A stretch of 56,090 nt of DNA from Candidatus Scalindua sp. (GCA_021777035.1 JAIQZR010000194.1:1-56090); one strand, 5' to 3'. Positions 8,210 through 17,471 are shown, numbered from the stretch's first letter. The notes: generated by a model not told the origin, from the letters alone. Program-made: numbers and translations.

Positions 8210-8986
8210 ATGAAAGATTTACAATTTTTTCAAAAAACAATGGCGACAGTAAAAAACTATCTGCCTACAATTGTCACCATGGGTAATCTCGCCTGCGGTT
8301 TCGGTGCAATCGTATTTATCATTAATAATGAGTTGGCTTACGCAGCCTGGCTTGTTATATTGGCCATGATATTCGACGGACTTGATGGCCAGGTCGCACG
8401 ATTAACAAAAACAACAATTACCTGGGGTGCCCAATTAGACACACTTGCAGACATGATCACCTTTGGGCTTGTTCCTGCGTTTCTGATTGGCAGACAGGGA
8501 GCTTTCAACGCTCCTGTAGCGATCTGGTTTGTGTGTTTCTTTTACACCTTAAGCGCTGCTATTAGATTGGCAAAATTCGAATTCGAATTCGAATCGAAAA
8601 ATAATAACGCTGGCAAAAAACGAAGTATATATTTTACTGGACTACCATCTACACTTGCGGGCGGCACGGCCGCATCGCTGATATTGTTAGATTCGTACCT
8701 CAAAGCCACACTCAACATTCAAGCCGTTTCTACATGCCTTCCATGTGTTGTTTTTGTTTTAGGAATTTTAATGCTGAGTAAGGTTCCATACATAAGAATT
8801 GTCGATCTTGTAGGAAGCAAACGCGATCCGGTTTCTTTACTAATCACATCTGTACTCTTTTTCACACTCCTTGTTTTCTTCATTCTGTACCCGAGTATTA
8901 TGCTTGCACTTGGCTTTTGTGTGTACATTCTTATCGGCCTCGGCAAACATGGTATCTTCAGAAAAAGAGCGATTCATTCCACTTAA
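8210..8986 (+). CDS. pssA: CDP-diacylglycerol-serine O-phosphatidyltransferase
   Basis: Membrane enzyme making phosphatidylserine from CDP-diacylglycerol and serine, precursor of phosphatidylethanolamine. The CDP-alcohol phosphotransferase motif is intact: FDGLDGQVAR followed by GAQLDTLAD provides the required Asp and Gly residues. About eight hydrophobic helices. I chose the ATG at 8210 (258 aa), just upstream of KTMATVKNYLPTIVTMGN; the ATG at 8240 is equally possible, and the longer frame to 8012 adds untypical sequence. A FEFEFES stretch comes from a (ttcgaa) microrepeat near 8575-8592. It ends 10 nt before the convergent purM. Confidence 0.9.
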   Translation: MKDLQFFQKTMATVKNYLPTIVTMGNLACGFGAIVFIINNELAYAAWLVILAMIFDGLDGQVARLTKTTITWGAQLDTLADMITFGLVPAFLIGRQGAFNAPVAIWFVCFFYTLSAAIRLAKFEFEFESKNNNAGKKRSIYFTGLPSTLAGGTAASLILLDSYLKATLNIQAVSTCLPCVVFVLGILMLSKVPYIRIVDLVGSKRDPVSLLITSVLFFTLLVFFILYPSIMLALGFCVYILIGLGKHGIFRKRAIHST

Positions 8987-8996
8987 CAGGCCCTAA

Positions 8997-10058
8997 CTAA
9001 ACAATCTCAACTTTTTTATTACCCTTTATCACCATTCCTATAACAAATGAATCTTCCTTCATCTGTTTTAGTTTCTTCATTATAGAAGGTGCGTAATACT
9101 TTGAAACAATTAAGACCATTCCTATTCCCATATTTAGAACATTGAACATCTCATCTTCTTTTATTTTTCCTTTTTTCTGTATTACTCCAAAAATCTCCGG
9201 AACAGGCCAGCTACCCTTATTGATCCGTACCGAGCATCCTTCAGGCAAAACCCGAGGAATATTTTCTACCAAGCCTCCTCCAGTAATATGGGCCATTCCC
9301 TTAACAACTTGCTTCAATCGATAATGCCGCAAAAGAGCCCTTATCGGCTTAACATATATTTTGGTTGGTTTAAGAAGTTCATCACCAATAGTCCCGTTTA
9401 TCGCTTTAATATTACTATTTATATCCAGTTTTGCTTTTTCAAATAAAACTTTACGCACTAAAGAAAAACCGTTACTATGAAGGCCGCTTGATTTAAGACC
9501 TATTACGACATCGCCAGCACTTATGCTCTTCCCATTTATTATCCTCTTTTTTTCTACAATACCGACTGCGAATCCAGCTAAATCATATTCGCCTTCGTGA
9601 TAAAACCCTGGCATCTCCGGAGTTTCTCCTCCCAGGAGGGCACATTCCGCTTCACAACACCCATTAGCAATACCGCGAAGAACTTCCTTCATTTTCTCAG
9701 GGATCATCTTGCTGCTGGCCATATAATCTAAAAAAAACAGAGGTTCAGCACCCAGCACCAGAATATCGTTAACACACATAGCGACTAAATCTATCCCTAT
9801 CGTATCGTGCCGATCCATCATAAAGGCAATCTTCAGTTTTGTCCCAACACCATCTGTGGATGATACCAATACGGGCTGCTGGTAATTTTTTGAAAACAGC
9901 TTCGATTCATGGTTTAACGAAAACAGTCCTGCAAAACCGCCGGGGTTTTCTATGACCCTCGGGCCAAAGGTTCTACGTAACTGATGATAAATATCAGAAG
10001 TAAACCGGCCTTTAGCTTCAATATCGACTCCCGCATCTTTATAACTTAATCCTGCCAT
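8997..10058 (-). CDS. purM: Phosphoribosylformylglycinamidine cyclo-ligase (AIR synthetase)
   Basis: Fifth step of purine synthesis: ATP-dependent closure of FGAM to AIR. The 353-aa protein begins MAGLSYKDAGVDIEAK, typical of PurM, and contains VSSTDGVGTKLKIA, ALLGGETPEMPGFY, SSGLHSNGFSLVRK and HITGGGLVENIPRVLP, all signature motifs. It follows purF with a 2-nt gap, so translation is probably coupled. Convergent with pssA. Confidence 0.97.
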   Translation of the reverse strand: MAGLSYKDAGVDIEAKGRFTSDIYHQLRRTFGPRVIENPGGFAGLFSLNHESKLFSKNYQQPVLVSSTDGVGTKLKIAFMMDRHDTIGIDLVAMCVNDILVLGAEPLFFLDYMASSKMIPEKMKEVLRGIANGCCEAECALLGGETPEMPGFYHEGEYDLAGFAVGIVEKKRIINGKSISAGDVVIGLKSSGLHSNGFSLVRKVLFEKAKLDINSNIKAINGTIGDELLKPTKIYVKPIRALLRHYRLKQVVKGMAHITGGGLVENIPRVLPEGCSVRINKGSWPVPEIFGVIQKKGKIKEDEMFNVLNMGIGMVLIVSKYYAPSIMKKLKQMKEDSFVIGMVIKGNKKVEIV

Positions 10059-10060
10059 CT

Positions 10061-11482
10061 TTATACAGTAATTTTATTTTTATTTATAAACTCTTTTTTT
10101 AGGCTTTTTTTAGCAACACTTTTATCGGTCACAGGATAATTGCCGGAGAAACATGCAGTACAATAATGATTACGCGGAGAAGACGCACAGCCCAACATAC
10201 CCTCCTGGCTCAGATAACCTAAACTGTCCGCTTTTAAGAAATCTATTATTTCTTCAATTGTATGGTTGGCCGCAATAAGCTCATCCTTACTCTGGAAATC
10301 AATACCATAACGACAGGGAAAACGATGTGGAGGGCAACTGATCCTCAGATGTACCTCCGTAGCGCCCGCCTTGCGTAAAAGCTTTATCCTGGATCTTGAT
10401 GTAGTTCCACGCACAATAGAGTCATCTACCACGACAACCCTTTTACCCCTCACAACCTCCGCAATTGCATTAAGCTTAAGCTCGACTTTCTTATGTCGAC
10501 TTCCCTGGTCAGGCTGTATAAATGTCCTTCCAACATAGTGATTTCTTATAAACCCTCGGTCTAATGGAATACCCGACTCTTCAGAATAACCCATTGCCGC
10601 TGAATTCCCCCCTTCCGGAACAGCAATTACAACATCAGCATCTACAGGAAACTCTTTTGCAAGTTTCACCCCGAGCCGTTTTCGGAAAAGGTGAACGTTT
10701 TCACCAAATAAATTGCTATCAGGGCGTGCAAAATAGATTAACTCAAATACACAATATGCTGGCCGGATCCGCCTTGGGGAACAAAATTTTTCACTCTTCA
10801 AACCATCCTTGTTAATATAAACTACTTCGCCGGGTTCAACGTCTCTTATAAATTCCGCACCAACCTGATCCAGTGCACACGTCTCAGATGATAAAATATA
10901 GCTATTGTTCAGTTTCCCTATTGAAAGTGGTCGAAATCCACTGGGATCCCGCACGCCTACCATTTCATCTTTTGTTAAGAACAAGAGAGAAAAAGCACCT
11001 CTTAAGTGGTTCAATACATGAGAAAGATTTGGTTTTTCAAGATGACTTGGTTTTGCCATTAAGTGTACGATGACTTCTGTATCTGAAGTTGTGTGGAAGA
11101 TTGAACCATGTTGCTCGTAATCGTATCGTAATTTACCCGCACCCAACAATTGGCCATTGTGTGCAATAGCAACTTCACCCTTTGCGTATAATACTACCAT
11201 TGGCTGCACATTGTCGATGCTATCACTTGCACCAAATGTAGAATATCGAACATGACCAATAGCGTGTGGGTTTTTTATCTTGTGAAGACTCTCAGGCGTG
11301 AAAACATCACTTACTAATCCAAAGTCTTTTTGATATATTATGTGCTTACCGTCAGCAGAGGCAATACCCGCACTCTCTTCACCACGATGTTGCAAAGAGG
11401 AGAGGCCATAAAAAACCTTCTCCACTGCATCGTCGCAGTCAAAAATCCCAAATAATCCGCAATATTCTCGTGCTTTTGCCAA
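10061..11482 (-). CDS. purF: Amidophosphoribosyltransferase
   Basis: First committed step of purine synthesis: PRPP plus glutamine to phosphoribosylamine. The N-terminal Ntn glutaminase has its nucleophile Cys at residue 8 (CGLFGIFD) after a short propeptide, then LSSLQHRGEESAGIA. The C-terminal phosphoribosyltransferase domain has VVVVDDSIVRGTTS, and conserved Cys residues near 390-445 fit the Fe-S-containing Bacillus type. The start is TTG at 11482; no good Shine-Dalgarno is visible. A near-perfect sigma-70 promoter lies 43-70 bases upstream. Forms an operon with purM. Confidence 0.96.
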   Translation of the reverse strand: MAKAREYCGLFGIFDCDDAVEKVFYGLSSLQHRGEESAGIASADGKHIIYQKDFGLVSDVFTPESLHKIKNPHAIGHVRYSTFGASDSIDNVQPMVVLYAKGEVAIAHNGQLLGAGKLRYDYEQHGSIFHTTSDTEVIVHLMAKPSHLEKPNLSHVLNHLRGAFSLLFLTKDEMVGVRDPSGFRPLSIGKLNNSYILSSETCALDQVGAEFIRDVEPGEVVYINKDGLKSEKFCSPRRIRPAYCVFELIYFARPDSNLFGENVHLFRKRLGVKLAKEFPVDADVVIAVPEGGNSAAMGYSEESGIPLDRGFIRNHYVGRTFIQPDQGSRHKKVELKLNAIAEVVRGKRVVVVDDSIVRGTTSRSRIKLLRKAGATEVHLRISCPPHRFPCRYGIDFQSKDELIAANHTIEEIIDFLKADSLGYLSQEGMLGCASSPRNHYCTACFSGNYPVTDKSVAKKSLKKEFINKNKITV

Positions 11483-11524
11483 GGTTAAGACTCATTCTGA
11501 GAGGTAATAGTTATTCAAACCTGG

Positions 11525-11552
11525 ATTATAACAGGACGAGAAAACGTGTCAA
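11525..11552 (-). promoter_or_regulatory. Consensus sigma-70 promoter for purF-purM
   Basis: On the minus strand TTGACA (11552-11547) and TATAAT (11530-11525) are both exact consensus hexamers with a 16-nt spacer. This would start transcription near 11517, about 35 nt upstream of purF. Just upstream lies a short repeated ATCAAATTAG tract (11551-11575) that could bind a regulator or act as an UP element; no PurR-box-like palindrome was seen. Confidence 0.75.
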
Positions 11553-11762
11553 ATCAAATTAGATCAAATTAGATAAAACTTGAAGTACATTGGCTATTAT
11601 GTTAAGAGTTTTAGACAAAAGCTATAACTAAAAACTTTAGAGTTTCGTAACTATGATTATAGTTGTAAATGGCTAAAGAGAAACGAGTATGAATACAACA
11701 TTCACCTCATGAAAAACTTTACTACATTTTATTCAGCACAGAACAAAAATTCATAATTCAAC

Positions 11763-12410
11763 ATGAAAAAAAAAGACTTACTTGACAGGATCAGGCTCTA
11801 TGTATTAATAAGCAGCAACATTGCGACAAAGTCTGTTAAAGAAACAGCAAAACTTGTCATAGACGGAGGGGCTGACGCTATTCAATTACGAGAGAAAACA
11901 ATGTCCGACAGTGATCTCATATCGCTATCCGGAGAAGTACGAGGAATAACCACCAAAAGTGGGACTTTATTGATCATCAATGATCGTGTACATGTTGCCA
12001 GGGAAATTAATGCGGATGGTGTCCATTTAGGGCAACAAGATATGAGCGTTCCGGAAGCAAAAGAGATTATTGGCGATGAAAAGATAATTGGAGTATCTAC
12101 GCATAGTATTATACAGGCAAAGCAAGCGGAGAAAGATGGTGCCGACTATGTTGCTATCGGCCCGATCTATCCTACCAAAACAAAAGACTATGAACCACCT
12201 ATCGGAATTGAAATTATTCAGAAAATTTCGGAAGCGGTAAATATACCGTTTATTGCCATAGGCGCCATAACCCTTGAGAATCTGGATAGAGTACTAAATG
12301 CCGGAGCTTCAAGGGTGGCAGTATGTTCGACAATTATAGGTTCAAAAGATATCTATTCCACCGCAAAGCAGTATAAAGAAAAACTAAATGTGACGCAAAC
12401 CCACGGATAA
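11763..12410 (+). CDS. thiE: Thiamine-phosphate synthase
   Basis: Joins HMP-diphosphate and thiazole phosphate to thiamine phosphate. TIM barrel of 215 aa with GADAIQLREK, IINDRVHVAREINADGVHLG, QDMSVPEAKEIIG, IGVSTHSIIQAKQAE, and the phosphate loop GPIYPTKTKDYEPPIGIE, all conserved in ThiE. No other thi gene is nearby. I looked for a TPP riboswitch upstream and did not find a convincing one. Confidence 0.95.
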   Translation: MKKKDLLDRIRLYVLISSNIATKSVKETAKLVIDGGADAIQLREKTMSDSDLISLSGEVRGITTKSGTLLIINDRVHVAREINADGVHLGQQDMSVPEAKEIIGDEKIIGVSTHSIIQAKQAEKDGADYVAIGPIYPTKTKDYEPPIGIEIIQKISEAVNIPFIAIGAITLENLDRVLNAGASRVAVCSTIIGSKDIYSTAKQYKEKLNVTQTHG

Positions 12411-12458
12411 CATTTTTAAAACAGAAAACTTATGGCAATCTAAAAGGTACCATATGAT

Positions 12459-14078
12459 ATGCGAGACAAGATAAGCTTCTTAACATCCGCTAAGACCGTT
12501 AGCCTCTGCACACTGTTGAGCCGGGTTTTGGGACTGGTACGGGACATAATATGTGCAAGCGTCTTCGGTACCAGCCTGGCTTGGGATGCCTTTGTCGTGG
12601 CCTTCAAAATACCAAATCTCTTCCGCCGACTCTTTGGAGAAGGAGCATTGAGTGCCGCCTTTATTCCTGTATTTACAGAATATCTTGAAACCAAAAGCAG
12701 AAAAGAGGCATGGGAACTCGTAAACGTAACAGGAACATTACTCTTCATAATTTTAGGAAGCCTGGTTGTACTGGCAGAGATTTCATTCTCTATCATACCC
12801 ACAGTTTTCTCTCTTAACAGCAAGTGGGGTTTGGTATTAAATCTACTCACAATAACATTCCCGTATGTGCTGTTCATATGCATGGTAGCACTTGCAATGG
12901 CAGTCTTGAATTCACTCAAACACTTTCTAATACCCGCCCTCGCACCTGTTGCCCTGAACATCTGCTGGATAATGGGAGTGCTATTTCTAACCCCCGTATG
13001 CGGAAATACATTAGATAGTAAAATATTTGGCCTTGCTATAGCTATCCTCATCGGAGGTGTGATTCAATTATCAATGCAGCTACCCGTATTAAAAAAGGAG
13101 GGGATAACCTTCAAGCCTTCATTATATTTTTCACATCCCGGCCTGAAACGTATCATGGCCCTGATGCTGCCCATAATTTTCGGCCTGGCCGTAGTCCAGA
13201 TAAATGTGCTAATGGATAGTTTTATTGCAATAGCCTTTGCGAAGCCTCCGGGTGGCGCTGAAACCTTCTCTATCGCTGGAATAGCAATACCATATCCCCT
13301 GGAAACAGGCGCAGCATCCGTATTGTATTACGGTGACAGGTTGATTCAATTCCCCCTGGGTGTGTTCGGAATAGCAGTAGCAACAGCCGTCTTCCCCTTT
13401 TTTTCTACCTATGCAGCACGTAAAGACTGGACAAACTTCACCGATACATTAAACCAGGCAATAAGAGTCGTGCTATTTATTGGAATACCGGCATCCACAG
13501 GCTTAATATTATTACGAAAACCCCTTGTTGAACTATTTTACGAGAGAAATGCATTTACGGCAGAATCAACCTACAGAACGACTGTCGTGATTTTCTACTA
13601 CGCCATCGGAGTATGGGCCTACTGTGCCTCTCACGTAATCATAAGGGCATTTTATTCTATACAAGACACAAAAACACCCGTAAAAGTAGGCGCTGGCATG
13701 GTAGGCCTTAACCTGGTTCTCAATCTAACCCTGATCTGGTTTCTTCGTGAAGGAGGTCTCGCGCTGGCAACGGCCGTAAGCGCAACAATACAGATACTAG
13801 TCCTGTTTGTCCTCCTACACAAAAAGCTCAATATCACCGGGCATAAGTACATCTTTACATCGGCTATTAAGACATTGGTTGCGACCTTTTTCATGTACAT
13901 CACCTGCTGGATAATGCTGAAGATAATGCCAATCGGCAATGGTGAGCTTATGATAAAATCCATTCGGCTTCTCATCCCACTGACGACAGCCCTCGTAGCA
14001 TTCTTTACCGTATCATTTCTACTAAAATCAGAGGAACTAAAGTATCTATACACCTCATTGAGGAGGAAAAGAGAATAA
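12459..14078 (+). CDS. murJ: Lipid II flippase MurJ (MviN family)
   Basis: Polytopic membrane protein (539 aa, about 14 helices) of the MOP superfamily that flips lipid II for peptidoglycan synthesis. The N-terminus shows SLCTLLSRVLGLVRDI and FVVAFKIPNLFRRLFGEGAL with SAAFIPVF, the family signature; YYGDRLIQFPLGVFGIA is also conserved. Its presence supports a peptidoglycan wall. It follows thiE by 48 nt on the same strand. Confidence 0.95.
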   Translation: MRDKISFLTSAKTVSLCTLLSRVLGLVRDIICASVFGTSLAWDAFVVAFKIPNLFRRLFGEGALSAAFIPVFTEYLETKSRKEAWELVNVTGTLLFIILGSLVVLAEISFSIIPTVFSLNSKWGLVLNLLTITFPYVLFICMVALAMAVLNSLKHFLIPALAPVALNICWIMGVLFLTPVCGNTLDSKIFGLAIAILIGGVIQLSMQLPVLKKEGITFKPSLYFSHPGLKRIMALMLPIIFGLAVVQINVLMDSFIAIAFAKPPGGAETFSIAGIAIPYPLETGAASVLYYGDRLIQFPLGVFGIAVATAVFPFFSTYAARKDWTNFTDTLNQAIRVVLFIGIPASTGLILLRKPLVELFYERNAFTAESTYRTTVVIFYYAIGVWAYCASHVIIRAFYSIQDTKTPVKVGAGMVGLNLVLNLTLIWFLREGGLALATAVSATIQILVLFVLLHKKLNITGHKYIFTSAIKTLVATFFMYITCWIMLKIMPIGNGELMIKSIRLLIPLTTALVAFFTVSFLLKSEELKYLYTSLRRKRE

Positions 14079-14160
14079 CGCGGCAAAGCCGCCCGCCTGA
14101 ATGATGAGTCGTGCAGGCAACCAGGTTTGAAATGTCTAAAGTGAGCTAAAGTGCCTAAAG
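14079..14160 (+). repeat. Short palindrome and CTAAAGTG-type repeats behind murJ
   Basis: A perfect small palindrome GCGGC-AAA-GCCGC lies at 14081-14093 just behind the murJ stop. Near 14136-14158 the words TCTAAAGTGAG, GCTAAAGTG and CCTAAAG follow one another, an imperfect tandem repeat of about 10 nt. GAGCTAAAGT also occurs behind the antiporter gene near 17018. No T-run follows the palindrome, so I do not call a terminator. Confidence 0.4.
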
Positions 14161-14284
14161 AAAAGAGAAACATTTGTACTCGGATTTTAGAATATTTTTT
14201 TCTTCTTCTTTTTGGTAAGTCTTTTGTTTATAATCCTCAAGACTAATTTTACATTTTAACGTATTATTGAAAATCTTATAAAAT

Positions 14285-14821
14285 ATGGCTAGAGGTCTCT
14301 CAAAATCTCCGACAAGTAATAAATTATCGGTAACATTTTTCCTCATACTCATGGGATTTGCATTCTACATCTCCTGTGTCAGTTTTCATGAGAGAACAGA
14401 TTTTACCACCGAAAATACGGTACGCCATTACAGCGGTGATGAGGAAGAAGAAAAAAACGATGATTCAAATTACGAGTACGACGAGAGCCTTTTACAGGAA
14501 GGTTTTTACTTCCCTAAATCGTATAGAGAACTCCTGGATATCACCCATGTACATGCGTTTACAATTCCCCTGATCATATTCGTCATGTCTCGCATACTTT
14601 CCATGACACAGATACGCGACTGGATAAAGATTACGATTTATGGCACGGCCTTCACAGGTATAATAATGAACCTGTCAGGCCCATTGCTGGTAAGATTTAC
14701 ATCAGACGTGTTTTCCATATCCATAATTACATCATATTTTCTTCTCGGCATCTGCTTTGTCGCATTTATTACTATACCAATGTATGAGATGTGGTTTAAG
14801 CCAAAAGAAACAAATATGTGA
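14285..14821 (+). CDS. Four-helix membrane protein of unknown function
   Basis: 178 aa. One N-terminal helix (about 14-33), an acidic outside segment rich in Glu/Asp/Tyr (about 45-75), then three helices (about 88-104, 114-133, 141-165). The motif THVHAF at the start of helix 2 puts two histidines at the membrane surface, as in some small haem- or metal-binding membrane proteins, but I know no function. No Shine-Dalgarno sequence is visible. It stands alone between murJ and the MNT/HEPN pair. Confidence 0.65.
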   Translation: MARGLSKSPTSNKLSVTFFLILMGFAFYISCVSFHERTDFTTENTVRHYSGDEEEEKNDDSNYEYDESLLQEGFYFPKSYRELLDITHVHAFTIPLIIFVMSRILSMTQIRDWIKITIYGTAFTGIIMNLSGPLLVRFTSDVFSISIITSYFLLGICFVAFITIPMYEMWFKPKETNM

Positions 14822-15003
14822 TACCCCGGACAAAAAGTACCGAGGACTGCCCTTATTTAGTACAAAAATCCATTCACACCATCTCCATACACAAGACGGC
14901 AAAACCATAGAATCCGAATAAAAAACTGGCATACACGATGTAAGAGAGTACAATATGAGCCATGAATTTATAATGGAATAAATGAAAAAAATAGAGAATA
15001 ATT

Positions 15004-15318
15004 ATGGACATTGAAAACATTTTAAAGATAGTTGTAGAAAAAATTACCAGTAGTTTTACCATTGAGAGAATAATACTTTTTGGTTCTTATGCCTATGGTC
15101 ATCCAACGACTGACAGTGATATTGACTTGATGGTTATAATGCAAACAGGTGAACAACCTCATAAAAGAGCTGTACCGATAAGGAAGATATTAAAAGGGAT
15201 CGGATTGTCCAAAGATATAATAGTAAAGACTCCTGAAGAGTTTGAGAGATTTAAGGATATCGTGGGAACAATTGTTTACCCGGCTGCCCATAGAGGAAAG
15301 ATACTTTATGAGAGATGA
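15004..15318 (+). CDS. Minimal nucleotidyltransferase (MNT domain) protein
   Basis: 104 aa with the polymerase-beta fold motif GSYAYGHPTTDSDIDLMV (about residues 22-39), containing GS and the DxD metal-binding aspartates. MNT proteins pair with HEPN proteins as TA-type modules in which the MNT partner can AMPylate the HEPN protein. Here the HEPN gene follows with an 11-nt overlap, so they are surely co-translated. Confidence 0.85.
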   Translation: MDIENILKIVVEKITSSFTIERIILFGSYAYGHPTTDSDIDLMVIMQTGEQPHKRAVPIRKILKGIGLSKDIIVKTPEEFERFKDIVGTIVYPAAHRGKILYER

Positions 15319-15715
15319 CAAGCTAAGTGTTGTAAAAGCATGGTTTAAAAAAGCCGAGAACGATCTGATCAATGCAGAGAATACCATAAAGATGGATGCC
15401 CCTCCTACAGATACAATATGCTTTCACGCTCAGCAATGCGCGGAGAAATATCTTAAAGGTTTTCTTACTTTCCATCAAATTGACTTCCCAAAGACTCATT
15501 CTCTCGAAGATCTTGTTTTTCTGTGCAAAGACACTGCACCAAAAATAGAATCAGAACTTGGAGAGATTGAAATACTATCAAACTATGGGGTAGAAGTCAG
15601 GTATCCAGATGATATTTATTACGACATACCTGTAATGGACGCACGAGAAGCCATAGATTTAGCAAAAAAGGTTAAGAGTTTTATTCTCAAACATCTTGAA
15701 GAAAGGATATTATAA
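15308..15715 (+). CDS. HEPN domain protein, partner of the MNT gene
   Basis: 135 aa from the ATG at 15308, overlapping the MNT stop by 11 nt. It shows the HEPN helices AWFKKAENDLINAENTI and CFHAQQCAEKYLKGFL, then PKTHSLEDL and EVRYPDD. The Rx4-6H ribonuclease motif of HepT-type HEPN toxins is not evident; this is the RYP subtype, for which RNase action is less clear. An in-frame upstream start (15242) would lie inside the MNT gene and is unlikely. Confidence 0.85.
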   Translation: MRDDKLSVVKAWFKKAENDLINAENTIKMDAPPTDTICFHAQQCAEKYLKGFLTFHQIDFPKTHSLEDLVFLCKDTAPKIESELGEIEILSNYGVEVRYPDDIYYDIPVMDAREAIDLAKKVKSFILKHLEERIL

Positions 15716-15763
15716 ATGGATAATGACAAATATAATTGTCGTTAGACAATTTCAGAGTAAATC

Positions 15764-17014
15764 ATGGAAATGCTCGATCTCTGCGCCCTGCTTTTAAGCC
15801 TGGCTGCAATCTTCAGTTATATCAATTTTCGTTTTATCAAATTACCGACTACTATTGGCATTATGCTGATCGCAATGCTTATCTCTGTTAGCCTGGTAGT
15901 ACTGGGCCACTTTGGTTTTGAAGGCATTCAAAACAAGGCAACGGCGACGTTGGAAGGTATCGATTTCAATAAGGCATTGATGCATGGCATGCTGAGTTTT
16001 CTACTGTTTTCCGGGGCTCTGCATGTAAATCTTGAGGATCTTGCCAAGCACAAATGGATTATCAGTATACTGGCTACATTTGGTGTAGTGATAAGCACCT
16101 TCATAGTTGGCGGCTCCGCCTGGATAGTTTTCTGGTTTGTTGGAATCAAATTCCCATTTATTTACTGCCTGCTATTAGGAAGTCTTATAGCACCAACTGA
16201 CCCAATAGCAGTAATAGGTATTCTCAAAAAGGCTGGAGTATCGAAGAGTCTTGAAACAAAGATCACCGGTGAAAGCCTGTTTAACGACGGTGTGGCTGTT
16301 GTTGTATTTCTGGTTATTATGGAAATTGCTGTAGGAGGTCACGACGTTACAGTCAGACACATAATACTCCTGTTTGTAGAAGAAGCTATAGGCGGAATGT
16401 TCTTCGGATTCGTCATCGGCTGGCTGGCATACTTGATGCTGAAGAGTGTGGACAATTATCAGGTTGAAGTGCTGCTCACACTAGCGCTGGTCATGGGCGG
16501 TTACGCCCTCGCACACGCCATCCATGTCTCCGGCCCTATAGCAATGGTTGTCGCAGGAATATTTATCGGCAACAGAGGACGTCTTTTTGCCATGAGCGAA
16601 AAGACCATGGAGCATTTAGATTCCTTCTGGGAATTAATGGATGAAATATTAAATGCCGTCCTTTTCCTGCTAATTGGCCTTGAGGTATTAGTCCTTACGA
16701 TGAAGGGAAGTTATTTAATTGCCGGCTTGGCAATGATACCTATTGTGCTGCTTGCGCGTTTCATAAGCGTAGGCTTACCTGTCATGTTCATGCGGCGTAT
16801 AAAGGACTTCAGCCCTAATGCTGTAAAGATTATGACATGGGGTGGTTTACGAGGAGGTATATCAGTCGCACTGGCCCTTTCCATTCCAGCTGGACCGGAA
16901 AGAGAAGCCTTATTAACCATCACTTACATTATAGTTGTATTTTCCATATTGGTACAGGGTTTGACCATCGGACGCCTGGTGGCTTCTAAGAAAGTTGAAC
17001 GTACCTGTAGCTGA
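15764..17014 (+). CDS. Na+/H+ antiporter, CPA1 (NhaP) family
   Basis: 416-aa inner-membrane antiporter with about 12 helices. The ion-binding region reads LIAPTDPIAVIGILKKAG followed by ETKITGESLFNDGVAVVVF; the ND pair and TDP are characteristic of CPA1. The late helix MTWGGLRGGISVALALSIP is also typical. It probably expels Na+ and imports protons, useful in a saline habitat. No regulatory domain is attached. Confidence 0.9.
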   Translation: MEMLDLCALLLSLAAIFSYINFRFIKLPTTIGIMLIAMLISVSLVVLGHFGFEGIQNKATATLEGIDFNKALMHGMLSFLLFSGALHVNLEDLAKHKWIISILATFGVVISTFIVGGSAWIVFWFVGIKFPFIYCLLLGSLIAPTDPIAVIGILKKAGVSKSLETKITGESLFNDGVAVVVFLVIMEIAVGGHDVTVRHIILLFVEEAIGGMFFGFVIGWLAYLMLKSVDNYQVEVLLTLALVMGGYALAHAIHVSGPIAMVVAGIFIGNRGRLFAMSEKTMEHLDSFWELMDEILNAVLFLLIGLEVLVLTMKGSYLIAGLAMIPIVLLARFISVGLPVMFMRRIKDFSPNAVKIMTWGGLRGGISVALALSIPAGPEREALLTITYIIVVFSILVQGLTIGRLVASKKVERTCS

Positions 17015-17059
17015 AAATGAGCTAAAGTTGTAGAATTTTTCCTTAACTTTTTTAAAAAA

Positions 17060-17320
17060 ATGAATAAGTTTATTGATCCAAAACCATATGGTTTGCCTAC
17101 TTCGACAAAATTAAAACAAGTCGGCACCAATCAATTCGACATAGTCATTCAACGCAAGAGCCGAATTATTATGAGAGACGGTGAAGGCATACTGGCAAAG
17201 GTCAAAAAAATCAAAAATCATGCTCCATGCGCAAAAGTAAGCCTGAAAGCTTCTGCCCCTGTTTGTAGTAAAACAAAAACGTTTCTGGAAGGAAATGGTA
17301 TTAGTGTATTGGAATGCTGA
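17060..17320 (+). CDS. Small conserved-looking protein of unknown function
   Basis: 86 aa, no membrane segment. The C-terminal half contains SRIIMRDGEGILAKVKKI and three Cys residues (HAPCAK, APVCSK, and the final VLEC). The sequence looks like a folded protein and not random translation, but I do not recognise the family. It follows the antiporter by 45 nt without a clear ribosome binding site. Confidence 0.5.
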   Translation: MNKFIDPKPYGLPTSTKLKQVGTNQFDIVIQRKSRIIMRDGEGILAKVKKIKNHAPCAKVSLKASAPVCSKTKTFLEGNGISVLEC

Positions 17321-17471
17321 CAAATACAATCAATGATCAGATACCGATATCATGACACGAATAAGGGTTCGCGAAAAGTTTACAAGATTAATCACTTCGA
17401 TATTAATATCATTTAATTCGTGAATTTTCTTTAGCCGTTTTTTTACCGTAAACCCGCTCTGAATATTTATT

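Noticed and set aside
11490..11535. TPP riboswitch look-alike upstream of thiE (CTGAGAGG then AAACCTGGAT then CAGG on the plus strand)
   Set aside because: The words resemble parts of the TPP element, but the conserved GATAATGCCAGCG-type segment and the closing helix are missing. The place coincides with the purF promoter and lies more than 200 bases from thiE.
14081..14093. Terminator behind murJ (GCGGC-AAA-GCCGC)
   Set aside because: Stem is only 5 bp and no T-run follows.
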